Part shown: in pieces, positions 1 through 7,387 of the stretch
Numbering within the stretch: position 1 is the first letter of the stretch
Layout: each line of letters begins with the position of its first letter
Assembly (NCBI GenBank): GCA_002408125.1
Contig: DHQO01000033.1
Location: forward strand, 27,284 to 91,283
Length of the DNA stretch: 64,000 nt
Origin: Hyphomonadaceae bacterium UBA5336
Lineage (GTDB): Bacteria > Pseudomonadota > Alphaproteobacteria > Caulobacterales > Hyphomonadaceae
Direction: 5' to 3'
The notes under the pieces: generated by a model
The model's database searches: none
The model's input: the letters and a program-made list of their open reading frames with translations, nothing else
What the model was told of the DNA's origin: nothing
Program-made: the position numbers and the translations under genes

Positions 1-708
1 CGAAGCATCCACACCAGCTTCCGTCAGGAAGTCGACCACGGTCTGGGCGCGCGCTTCGGAAAGTTCCATGTTCACCGATTCCGGTCCGCTGGTGTCGGTA
101 TGACCGACGACCTTAACGGCCGCGTCAGGATATTGTTCCATGAAAGCGGCCATGGCCGAAAGGCGCGCATCGGTCGCCACCCCAAGGCTGGCGGACTCGA
201 ATCCGAAATTCAGGCCCTGGCAGGCGAGTTTCACACTGCCGTCTTCGCCGCCGGTGCGCTCGCATTTCATGGCGCCGGAGATGATGGCGAGATCGGAAGC
301 CAGGCGCGCCGAGGTAAAATCGGAGAAATCGGCCTGGCAGGCGCTCAGCTCCTCTGTGCACGAAGCAGCATCGGCGCTGATCGTGTCGAACTCCGAGCGC
401 AGCGAGCTCAGCGCACTGTCGGCCTCGGCAAACTCGCCCTCGGCAATGGCGAGATGCGCATAGGCTTCGGTCAGCTCGATGCTGTTGTAATAGTCATTCG
501 CATCGCCATCCTCATAGGCCGCAGCGGCCTGGTCGAGATAACTGCTCGCCGACGTGTAGGCATCGCTGCTCGTGCCATAGGCCGAGGCCTCAGACACCAG
601 CGCGCGGGCGCTGTCCAGACGGCCATCGGGCTCGATTGTGGTGGCACATGCGGACACAAGCAGCAGGGCCCCAAGGCCAGCCAGTCCTTTCATGCAGGTC
701 CTGATCAT
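1..708 (-). CDS. OmpA-family lipoprotein with DUF4398-like N-terminal region (partial, C-terminus beyond window)
   Basis: Probable outer-membrane lipoprotein that anchors to peptidoglycan. The N-terminus is a lipoprotein signal with a V-S-A-C lipobox, followed by an acidic, Ala-rich helical stretch (roughly residues 30-90) resembling DUF4398. A short Cys-containing segment follows, then an OmpA-like peptidoglycan-binding domain with the VVGHTDTSG motif and the downstream S-x-x-R-A segment. The gene runs off the left edge, so the end of the OmpA domain is not visible. Start at 708 is chosen for the AGAGGAG ribosome site 9 nt upstream; ATG at 693 also has an AGGA and would give a shorter signal peptide. 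The OmpA domain is certain, the DUF4398 assignment is by resemblance. Confidence 0.85.
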   Translation of the reverse strand, partial: MIRTCMKGLAGLGALLLVSACATTIEPDGRLDSARALVSEASAYGTSSDAYTSASSYLDQAAAAYEDGDANDYYNSIELTEAYAHLAIAEGEFAEADSALSSLRSEFDTISADAASCTEELSACQADFSDFTSARLASDLAIISGAMKCERTGGEDGSVKLACQGLNFGFESASLGVATDARLSAMAAFMEQYPDAAVKVVGHTDTSGPESVNMELSEARAQTVVDFLTEAGVDAS

Positions 709-905
709 TCTGCGTCACTCCTCTGCAACTTATAGAGATCACCTCACCTTCGGCGCGCACATAATCACACAGTTTCACAACCCCCAACCCATTCTCGCCT
801 CTCAGGGGAATCGCTGACTGTACAAACACTTGGCGGGGGAGGTGGGTTTTGCACGGCTGAAACGCCGGGGAGGCAGGCGCGGAAAAGTCTGATAGAGGAC
901 GCCAG

Positions 906-1799
906 ATGGCCCGCACTTTCACCTATTCCGGCGACGAGCCCGTCCGCATCAACAAATGGCTCGCCCAGTCTGGCGTGTGCTCGCGGCGCGAGGCCGAAGG
1001 GCTGATTACCGATGGGCTGGTGTCCGTCGAGGGCGAGAAAATCTCCTCGCCCGGCCACAAGATCCTGCCCGGCCAGTCGCTGAGCCTGGCCGAGCGGGCC
1101 AATACCGCGCTTGAGAACAAGCTTACGGTGCTGTTGAACAAGCCGGTCGGTTACGTCTCCGGCACGCCGGAGGGCGAGCAGGTGCCCGCGGTCCGCCTGC
1201 TCACGCGCAAGGCCCTGTTCGGCGAAAGCGAGACGATCCCGGGCCGGCGCCACAAGCTCGCCCCGGTCGGCCGGCTGGACCAGGACAGCCATGGCCTGCT
1301 CATCCTCTCAGAGGATGGCGTGGTGGCGAAAGCCGTGATCGGTCCGGACTCGGAAATGACGAAGGAATACCTTGTCCGCGTGCGCGGCGAGGTCACGGCC
1401 GACCGGCTTGCGAAACTGCGCCATGGCCTGAACCTGGATGGCCGGCGCCTGAAAAAGGCCGAGGTGACCGAGATCGGCCCCCAGAGGCTGCGCTTCGTGC
1501 TGAAGGAAGGGCGCAACCGCCAGATCCGGCGCATGTGCGACCTGGTTGAGCTGCGTGTCGTCGACCTGCAACGCGTCCGCATCGGCCCGGTCGAGCTTGG
1601 CAATCTGCCCGAAGGCCAGTGGCGCCTGCTGACCGAGGAGGAACGCGCTGCCCTGATCGCCGCTGGTGCGCCTAGAAGACCGACGCGTCAGGGTCCAGCT
1701 CAGGCCGGCGCGGTGCCACGGCAAGACGCAAAACGGCCAGCAGGAAAAGCCCGCAGGCCAGGAAAGCGGCCAGGCTCGCGCGGGCCTGCAGGGCGCTGA
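906..1799 (+). CDS. rRNA pseudouridine synthase, RsuA/RluB/RluF family
   Basis: Isomerises a specific uridine in ribosomal RNA to pseudouridine. Residues about 12-60 form an S4 RNA-binding domain (RINKWLAQSGVCSRREAE). The catalytic block is PVGRLDQDSHGLLILS, whose Asp is the expected nucleophile, and the family signature GRNRQIRRMC follows. The sequence around the catalytic and C-terminal motifs looks most like RluF, but I cannot fix the target uridine. The last ~45 residues are a Lys/Arg/Pro/Gly-rich disordered tail. Start ATG 906 follows AGAGGA. The tail is coded antisense to the C-terminus of the convergent gene ending at 1672, an overlap of 128 bp. Confidence 0.9.
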   Translation: MARTFTYSGDEPVRINKWLAQSGVCSRREAEGLITDGLVSVEGEKISSPGHKILPGQSLSLAERANTALENKLTVLLNKPVGYVSGTPEGEQVPAVRLLTRKALFGESETIPGRRHKLAPVGRLDQDSHGLLILSEDGVVAKAVIGPDSEMTKEYLVRVRGEVTADRLAKLRHGLNLDGRRLKKAEVTEIGPQRLRFVLKEGRNRQIRRMCDLVELRVVDLQRVRIGPVELGNLPEGQWRLLTEEERAALIAAGAPRRPTRQGPAQAGAVPRQDAKRPAGKARRPGKRPGSRGPAGR

Positions 1800-2574
1800 A
1801 GCTTTCGGGATAATCGACATAACCGCGCGGCAGGCCCTCCAGCCCGGCCCGCGCCTGCTGCAGCACCATGACGGCCCAGACCAGGGCGATCAGACCCGCC
1901 AGGATGATGCTGACGCGCGCATCCACGCGCTTGCCTTCCGCGCGTGCCACCACACTGAGCAGGCCGAGCGTGAGCAGGCAGGCAGCGCCGCCCCCGGCAT
2001 GCCACAGAGCAATGTGCAGATAGCTGTCATGGAGCATGTAGCGGGTCTCGTCCTGGCGGAAAATCTGGACGCCGACGGCCAGCAGGCAGAGCGGCGCGAT
2101 GGCAAAGACCAGCCAGGGCAGGCTCGTGCGCCGGGCCTGCGCGGTGCGAATGCAGGCGATGAGGCCGGCGAATATCGACACCCCCGCCAGCGACGCTCCG
2201 ACCCAGTTCAGGCTCGCCCACGGCCCGAAGGGGCGCATCGGCTGGAGCACATTATTGGCCGCCACAGCCGTGCCGAGCAGGATCAGCGCCAGGGCGGAGA
2301 AACTGAGCCCGCCCTTCAAAGTGGAGCCGTCGGGATGAGAACGCGCGAGCTGTGCGCATCCGACCGCCCCGATCAGCGTCGCCGGCAGGGCGAACTTCAC
2401 GGCATTGGCATGGATCTGCGACAGGCCGGCGAACAGGTATGGTGCCGGCGCGCCGTCCATCAGGAAGACCCGCACGCCGGGCATGAACAGCTCGACCTGC
2501 AGGATCAGTCCGGCCAGCACGGCAATACCGGCCCAGGCCAACGAGACAGAGAGCGCCACGCGCATCACATTCAT
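1672..2574 (-). CDS. Short heme-copper oxidase subunit I-like membrane protein
   Basis: A 300-residue integral membrane protein with about eight hydrophobic segments. It aligns by eye with cytochrome c oxidase subunit I at three places: residues 27-33 (VELFMPG, like the ELxxPG before helix II), H55 with a PATLIGAVG sequence ten residues on (like the helix II His and P-x-LIGGFG), and D183-SYLHIALW-H192 (like DTYYVVAHFH). Residues 247-256 (GLPRGYVDYP) match the MPRRYxDYP loop. The HPEVY and HH copper-B motifs of the full-length family (over 500 aa) are absent, and the heme a3 ligand position is Leu190. Start ATG 2574 overlaps the upstream stop as ATGA, so it is translationally coupled to the reductase. 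Function unknown; a heme-binding or assembly role is inference. Confidence 0.75.
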   Translation of the reverse strand: MNVMRVALSVSLAWAGIAVLAGLILQVELFMPGVRVFLMDGAPAPYLFAGLSQIHANAVKFALPATLIGAVGCAQLARSHPDGSTLKGGLSFSALALILLGTAVAANNVLQPMRPFGPWASLNWVGASLAGVSIFAGLIACIRTAQARRTSLPWLVFAIAPLCLLAVGVQIFRQDETRYMLHDSYLHIALWHAGGGAACLLTLGLLSVVARAEGKRVDARVSIILAGLIALVWAVMVLQQARAGLEGLPRGYVDYPESFSALQARASLAAFLACGLFLLAVLRLAVAPRRPELDPDASVF

Positions 2575-3422
2575 ACAAGGCTCTCCGAGGCGAGAATGGC
2601 TGCCAGCCCTTCGCGATAGCTGGGATAGACCGGATGCCAGCCCAACGCGGCTTTCGCCCTCGCGTTCGAAACCCGTTTGCATTCGACGTAGAAGCTCTGC
2701 GCCATGGGTGAAAGTCCTGCAAGGTTGAAAGGCACTTCCGGCGGAGCAGGCAGGCCGAGCAGTCGGGCGGCCTCGGCGATGACATCCTGGGGCGGGCCGG
2801 GCTCATCATCGGTAAAGTGAAAGACGCCGTCCGCGCGCTCATCACTCACCAGCAGGAACAGGCCGCGGGCAATGTCGCCGACATGAATGCGCGAGAAGAC
2901 ATGGCCGGGTTTGACGATCCGGCGCGCCGTGCCCTCGCGCATCCGGTCCAGCGCCGAACGGCCTGGGCCGTAAATCCCCGGCAGGCGCACCAGCGAGACC
3001 CGCGCCACGGTGGAAAGCCATTGCGTCTCGGCCTTCACGCGCCGCGCGCCGCGTTCCGATTGCGGACGCACCGGGCTCCATTCAAACGCCCAGCTCCCAC
3101 CGAGATCGCCATAAACGCCGGTGGTGGAGAGATAGGTGATGCTGCGTGCCGTGTCGGCCAAGGTGCCTGCCGCGGCGAATGCCGGGCATCCGGCATCTCC
3201 GGGCGGGATGGAAATCAGCCAGTCGCTGCCTTCGGGCGGCGCGACGGCCCCTGTACCGTCGAGCACTTCCACCGCCCAGCCGCGCGCCGACAGCGCCTCG
3301 GCCTTGGCCGGCGTGCGCACCATGCCGCCTATTTTCCAGCCCTCTGCCTGGCACAGACCGGCCAGATGCTGGGCACTGTCGCCCAGCCCGAAGCAGAACA
3401 GGGTGCGTTGCGGAACTGTCAT
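2571..3422 (-). CDS. NAD(P)-binding sugar epimerase/SDR-like protein (YeeZ type)
   Basis: Extended short-chain dehydrogenase-type protein of about 283 residues, probably cytosolic. A Rossmann dinucleotide motif lies at the N-terminus (LFCFGLGDSAQHLA). Residues about 95-105 (ITYLSTTGVYGD) correspond to the strand with the catalytic Thr/Ser and Tyr, and the RLPGIYGPGRS motif is typical of the YeeZ/epimerase group. Substrate unknown. ATG 3422 is preferred because the Rossmann strand then begins at once; ATG 3446 would add eight residues with no better ribosome site. It is coupled by ATGA to the oxidase-like gene downstream, so the two are probably one operon, although no shared pathway is apparent. 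Confidence 0.82.
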   Translation of the reverse strand: MTVPQRTLFCFGLGDSAQHLAGLCQAEGWKIGGMVRTPAKAEALSARGWAVEVLDGTGAVAPPEGSDWLISIPPGDAGCPAFAAAGTLADTARSITYLSTTGVYGDLGGSWAFEWSPVRPQSERGARRVKAETQWLSTVARVSLVRLPGIYGPGRSALDRMREGTARRIVKPGHVFSRIHVGDIARGLFLLVSDERADGVFHFTDDEPGPPQDVIAEAARLLGLPAPPEVPFNLAGLSPMAQSFYVECKRVSNARAKAALGWHPVYPSYREGLAAILASESLV

Positions 3423-3486
3423 TTGCGCTCGCACTGCGGCGCCCATAGGGCTCTAACGAAACCCAAAGAATAGAGCGACCTGCCCC

Positions 3487-4152
3487 ATGTCCAGTCTGCC
3501 TGCCCTGCTCTCTGCACTTGCACTGATGCAAAGCGCCCCGATGACCGAAGCCGGCAAGGCGGTGCAAGCAGAAGAGGCAACACGCCTCGCCAATTGCCTG
3601 GAACTGGTCGAGACCGATCCTGAAACCGCCTATGAGGATGGCCTGGCCTGGCTGTCGGCCGGCGCCCGGCCCGGCGCGCGCCACTGCACGGCGGTCGCCC
3701 TGATCGCCCTCGGCCATGCCGATGAAGGCGCGGCGCGGCTGGAAGAGCTGGCCAATGCCCCCGACGCCGGCGGGATCGAGGAGCGGCGCACCTATCTCAC
3801 CAAGGCCGGAAGCGCCTGGCTGCTGGCCGGCGCGCCGGACGCCGCGATTGTCGCCATCGAGAATGCGCTGAAACTCGCACCGGGCGATCCGGACCTGCTG
3901 ATTGACCGCGCCTCGGCCAATCTGGCGATGGAGCAGTGGCAGACGGCCGTAACCGACCTCGACCTCGTCCTTGTTGACCTGCCGGCCAATACAGAGGCGC
4001 TGGAGCTGCGCGCCCGGGCCCTGAAGGAACTCGGGCGCTATGATGCAGCCCTGGCGGACGTGAACGCCGCCCGCTCCGGCGCGCCGGACAATATCGACCT
4101 GCTCGTCCTGCGCGGGGAGATCCGTGAAGCCGCCCGCCTGGCGGGGAACTAG
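3487..4152 (+). CDS. Exported TPR-repeat protein
   Basis: A 221-residue protein with a short hydrophobic N-terminus (residues 1-20, LPALLSALALMQSAP) that could be a signal peptide. The rest is a helical repeat array. At least three tetratricopeptide-like units are visible, with the A-x-x-x-x-x-x-A-L-x-L-x-P pattern clear around residues 115-150 (AIVAIENALKLAPGDPDLLIDRA) and again to residue 205. TPR arrays bind partner proteins; no partner is suggested by the neighbours. The gene is divergent from the reductase at 3422 and convergent with the methyltransferase, with only 3 bp between stops. Confidence 0.8.
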   Translation: MSSLPALLSALALMQSAPMTEAGKAVQAEEATRLANCLELVETDPETAYEDGLAWLSAGARPGARHCTAVALIALGHADEGAARLEELANAPDAGGIEERRTYLTKAGSAWLLAGAPDAAIVAIENALKLAPGDPDLLIDRASANLAMEQWQTAVTDLDLVLVDLPANTEALELRARALKELGRYDAALADVNAARSGAPDNIDLLVLRGEIREAARLAGN

Positions 4153-4155
4153 GTC

Positions 4156-5217
4156 CTAAGGCCGGGCTTCCAGCACCATGTTGAACGGGCCTTCGCTGGC
4201 CCGGCGCACCCGGCTGAACCCGCCATCGGCGAGCACATCGCGGATCGCCGCCTCCCCGGCCTGTGCACCCAGCCCCTCGCCCACTTCCTGGGCCAGCGAG
4301 GTCGGCACGCAGATCATGGTCGAGGCATTGTAGTAGAGCCGGCCGACCGGGTTCATGTTCGCTTCGGCGCTGTCGCCTGCCATCGGCTCGACGATCATCC
4401 AGGCGCCATCGGGCTTCAGCCGGCTGTGCAGATGCTTCGCGCAGCCGCGCGGGTCGCCCATATCGTGCAGGCAGTCGAACACGGTGATCAGGTCAAATCC
4501 GTCCTCGGCGATCTCCTTGGCCGGCGCGGTCTCGAAGCTGACCCGGCCTGCCATGCCATGCTCGGCGGCATGCTCGCGCGCTTTCTGGATGGACGCATCG
4601 TGGAAATCGTAGCCGATGAACTCGCTGTTGGGATACGCCTCGGCCATGAGCAGGGTCGAGAAACCGACTCCGCAGCCGATATCGGCCACCTTGGCTCCGG
4701 CCTTCAGCCGCTCTTCCATGCCGTCCAGTGACGGGATCCACTGCTGGATGAGCGCATTGAGATAGGTGGGGCGGAAAAACGCCCCCACAGAGCAGAACAT
4801 GCACCCGCCCTGGTCGCCCCAGGCCACGCCGTCGCCTGTCCGGAAAGCCGCGCCGACCTTGTCATGATTGTCCACCATGGACGCGGCGAGATCGAAGGCG
4901 CCTTCGAGATAGACCGGGCTCTCCTCTACCGCGAAGACCATGGCCTGCTCCGGCGACAGGGCAAACCGGCCCGTATCGGCGTCGAAATCGACAAATCCGT
5001 TGGCGGCCTGGGCAAGCGCCCATTCGCGCACATAGCGCTCTGCCAGCCCGGTGCGCTCGGCCAGGTCATGCGATGTGGCCGGTCCGCCCGCCGCCATGGC
5101 CTTGAACAGCCCGAGCTTGAACCCGAGCCGCGCCGTCGGCACTGCGAAGGCCCCGCCCAGATCTCCCAGCATCTTGCCGACAAATGCGTGCAGTTTTTCC
5201 TCGTTAAGCTCAGTCAT
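4156..5217 (-). CDS. SAM-dependent methyltransferase with N-terminal winged helix (Rv2258c type)
   Basis: A 353-residue class I methyltransferase. Residues about 20-90 form a winged-helix dimerisation segment (ATSHDLAERTGLAERYVREW), as in the Rv2258c/O-methyltransferase-like family. The catalytic domain starts near residue 170, with the SAM motif VADIGCGVGFSTLLMA, an acidic residue at GYDFHDASI and motif FDLITVFDCLHDMGDP. The substrate cannot be read from sequence. It follows the DUF4242 gene by 19 bp on the same strand, and both lie divergent from a LysR regulator, which suggests a small LysR-controlled operon. Confidence 0.88.
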   Translation of the reverse strand: MTELNEEKLHAFVGKMLGDLGGAFAVPTARLGFKLGLFKAMAAGGPATSHDLAERTGLAERYVREWALAQAANGFVDFDADTGRFALSPEQAMVFAVEESPVYLEGAFDLAASMVDNHDKVGAAFRTGDGVAWGDQGGCMFCSVGAFFRPTYLNALIQQWIPSLDGMEERLKAGAKVADIGCGVGFSTLLMAEAYPNSEFIGYDFHDASIQKAREHAAEHGMAGRVSFETAPAKEIAEDGFDLITVFDCLHDMGDPRGCAKHLHSRLKPDGAWMIVEPMAGDSAEANMNPVGRLYYNASTMICVPTSLAQEVGEGLGAQAGEAAIRDVLADGGFSRVRRASEGPFNMVLEARP

Positions 5218-5236
5218 TGTCTCAAATCCGTCTGGC

Positions 5237-5521
5237 TCAATTGTTTGCTGTTAAAGGGTCGATGACCTGCGGGATCTCGGTGATCGTGCCCACCGGGATG
5301 CCGCTGAGATCGCCATGCTGGCGGATCTGGTCTTCGGACTCCGCGAAATAGACGCAGAAGGTCTTGTCCCCGGCGACATAGGACTGGACCCATTGCAGGG
5401 TGCCACCGAACTGCTCGATCGCCTGATTGGAGGCACGGGCCGCCCCGCAAAGCTCCACAATCGACATGCCGCCGATGCCGGGGATATCGCGCTCTACAAG
5501 ATACCGTTTCAGTGTTGCCAT
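5237..5521 (-). CDS. DUF4242 domain protein
   Basis: A 94-residue single-domain protein. The pattern MATLKRYLVERDIPGIG...ESEDQIRQHGDLSGIPVGTITEIPQVIDP is that of DUF4242, whose members are small alpha/beta-barrel-like proteins of uncertain role, some annotated as nickel-binding. Conserved His and acidic residues lie near the C-terminus (QHGDLSG). The start at 5521 has a perfect AAGGAGG 7 nt upstream; an in-frame upstream extension lacks one. It is first gene of a probable two-gene operon with the methyltransferase, transcribed away from the LysR gene. Confidence 0.85.
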   Translation of the reverse strand: MATLKRYLVERDIPGIGGMSIVELCGAARASNQAIEQFGGTLQWVQSYVAGDKTFCVYFAESEDQIRQHGDLSGIPVGTITEIPQVIDPLTANN

Positions 5522-5587
5522 GGCTGCCTCCTTCGACTTGCGGTAGAGACATGATCGGTCAGGCGTACGAAAATCCCAAACCAAACC

Positions 5588-5614
5588 TTCTTTGCGAGAC
5601 TAAAGAAAAACTTT
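5588..5614. promoter_or_regulatory. Candidate LysR operator between divergent genes
   Basis: TTCTTT at 5588-5593 and AAAGAA at 5602-5607 form a perfect inverted repeat with an 8-base spacer, and AAAG/CTTT (5602-5614) makes a second overlapping dyad. LysR proteins commonly bind interrupted AT-rich dyads in the shared promoter of their own gene and the divergent target. The site lies 11-37 bp upstream of the LysR start. Assignment is inference from position and symmetry. Confidence 0.5.
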
Positions 5615-5624
5615 ATCAATAGGC

Positions 5625-6596
5625 ATGGCGGGACTGTCGCATCTGAAATCCCTGCAGGCCCTGGAGCTTGCCGCCCGGCTGGGATCGCTGAAGGATGCCG
5701 CCGATCATCTCGCAATCACACCGGCCGCCGTAGGCCAGCGGATCAAGGCGCTGGAGGCCTATCTCGGCGTCGACCTGCTTGTGCGCGGGCGTTCGGGGCT
5801 CAAGCCCACACCGGAACTTGCCCAGGCCCTGCCTCATCTGGAAAAGGCGTTCAGGGAACTTGAGACCGCGTCCGACACGCTGGACCTACAGCGCGTCAAC
5901 GAGATCCATATCGCGGCCAATTCCGACTGGGTCGATCTCTGGCTGAAGCCGCGCCTGCCGGCCTTCCGCGCGGCCCATCCCAACACCCTGTTCTGCCTGA
6001 ACGGCGAGGGCGACGTGCCCATGAGGCTGGGCGCAGCCGACCTGGAGATCACCTTTGCGCCACTCGAGGGCGATGAGCCGCGCAAGCTCCTGTTCCACGA
6101 TTATCTCACGCCCGTCGGGACCGAGGCGACGGTCTCGCGGATCGATCAGTCAAACACTGCCGCCAGCCTGGACGGGTTTCCGCTGCTGCATCTGGATTTC
6201 TACAAGGAAGACCCCGGCGCGCTGGACTGGCCGCGCTGGGCATCGGTCCATGGTCACCGGCAGACAGCGCAAAATCGCGGCCTCCGATACCGGCAGATCT
6301 CCGTCGGCCTAGATGCGGTAAATTCCAATGCCGGGTTCATGATCTGCGGCCTTGCCATGCTAGTGGACCGGATCCGCAGCGGCGAACTGCGACTGGTCTT
6401 CCCCATCGATCATGGCGGATGGACCCGGCATGCCTTCCAGGTGCGCCTGCGCCAGAAACAGGCCCCGCGCGCCCATCTGCGCCGGTTCTGCGACTGGATG
6501 ATGGAGGAGTGCGCGAAGACACGCGCAGACCTGGAAGCCCTTGTCGGCCCCTGCCCCTATTCCCGCTCCGAAGCCGAGGTGAGTGGCCAACCATGA
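5625..6596 (+). CDS. LysR-family transcriptional regulator (GcvA-like)
   Basis: A 323-residue regulator. Residues 3-62 form the LysR winged helix (LKSLQALELAARLGSLKDAADHLAITPAAVGQRIKALE), and the remainder is a periplasmic-binding-protein-like effector domain. The HTH wording and the AFREL-type linker resemble the GcvA group. It is divergent from the DUF4242/methyltransferase operon, its likely target. The 3' end overlaps the convergent thiD gene by 40 bp. The ATG at 5625 has only a weak ribosome site. Confidence 0.9.
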   Translation: MAGLSHLKSLQALELAARLGSLKDAADHLAITPAAVGQRIKALEAYLGVDLLVRGRSGLKPTPELAQALPHLEKAFRELETASDTLDLQRVNEIHIAANSDWVDLWLKPRLPAFRAAHPNTLFCLNGEGDVPMRLGAADLEITFAPLEGDEPRKLLFHDYLTPVGTEATVSRIDQSNTAASLDGFPLLHLDFYKEDPGALDWPRWASVHGHRQTAQNRGLRYRQISVGLDAVNSNAGFMICGLAMLVDRIRSGELRLVFPIDHGGWTRHAFQVRLRQKQAPRAHLRRFCDWMMEECAKTRADLEALVGPCPYSRSEAEVSGQP

Positions 6597-7387
6597 TTGA
6601 CCGGGCCATGGCCCGCCCCGAAGCCGGGCGCAGTCTCGATGGCCTTCCAGAGATAGTCGCGCGCGGCATCCACCGCATCGGGCACCGGCTTGCCAAGGGC
6701 GAGATGGGCGGCAATGGCGCTGGCGAGCGTGCAGCCTGTGCCATGTGTATGGCAGGTTTCGATGCGGGGGCTTTCAAACAACCATTCGCCATGATGGGTC
6801 TGCAGCACGTCCACGATCACCGGGCCGCCGATATGCCCGCCCTTCACCAGCGCACCGAGGGCGCCGCGCTCCAGCAGGGCCTCGGCTGCCCGGCGCTGGC
6901 CGTCCACGGTTTCCACCGCCTTGCCGGTGAGGATCTCCGCTTCCGGCGCATTCGGCGTGACGAGTGCAGCGCGGGGGATGAGTTCTGAGGCCAGCGCCTC
7001 CACGGCCTCGCGCTCAACCAGCCTGTCGCCGCTTGTCGCCACCATGACCGGGTCGACCACCCGCCCGGCCTTTGGCGCGCGTTCGGCCAGGGTCTCGGCG
7101 ACCTGTTCGATCAGCAGGGCCGAGGCGAGCATGCCGGTCTTGATCGTGTCGGCACCGATATCGGCGAGCACCGTGGTGATCTGGCCGAGCACGGCCTCCA
7201 GTGGCACTGGCCAGACACCGTGCAGGCCGCGCGTGTCCTGAACGGTGATGGCGGTGATCGCCGTCATGGCATAGCCGCCGGACGCCGTGATCGCCTTGAT
7301 GTCGGCCTGGATGCCCGCCCCGCCGGAATTGTCAGACCCGGCAATGACGAGGACACGGCCCTTTTGCGCGCCAGCCGGCTCGCTCAT
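6557..7387 (-). CDS. thiD: Hydroxymethylpyrimidine/phosphomethylpyrimidine kinase
   Basis: Phosphorylates HMP and HMP-phosphate to HMP-PP in thiamine biosynthesis; cytosolic ribokinase-fold enzyme. At 276 residues it has the usual length. Seen: VLVIAGSDNSGGAGIQADIKA near the N-terminus, DPVMVATSGDRL in the middle, and the C-terminal anion-hole segment HGTGCTLASAIAAHLALG. Start at 7387 forms an ATGA overlap with the stop of the upstream TIR gene, so the two are translationally coupled. No TPP riboswitch-like sequence is apparent upstream, fitting expression from the TIR gene's promoter. Confidence 0.95.
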   Translation of the reverse strand: MSEPAGAQKGRVLVIAGSDNSGGAGIQADIKAITASGGYAMTAITAITVQDTRGLHGVWPVPLEAVLGQITTVLADIGADTIKTGMLASALLIEQVAETLAERAPKAGRVVDPVMVATSGDRLVEREAVEALASELIPRAALVTPNAPEAEILTGKAVETVDGQRRAAEALLERGALGALVKGGHIGGPVIVDVLQTHHGEWLFESPRIETCHTHGTGCTLASAIAAHLALGKPVPDAVDAARDYLWKAIETAPGFGAGHGPVNHGWPLTSASERE

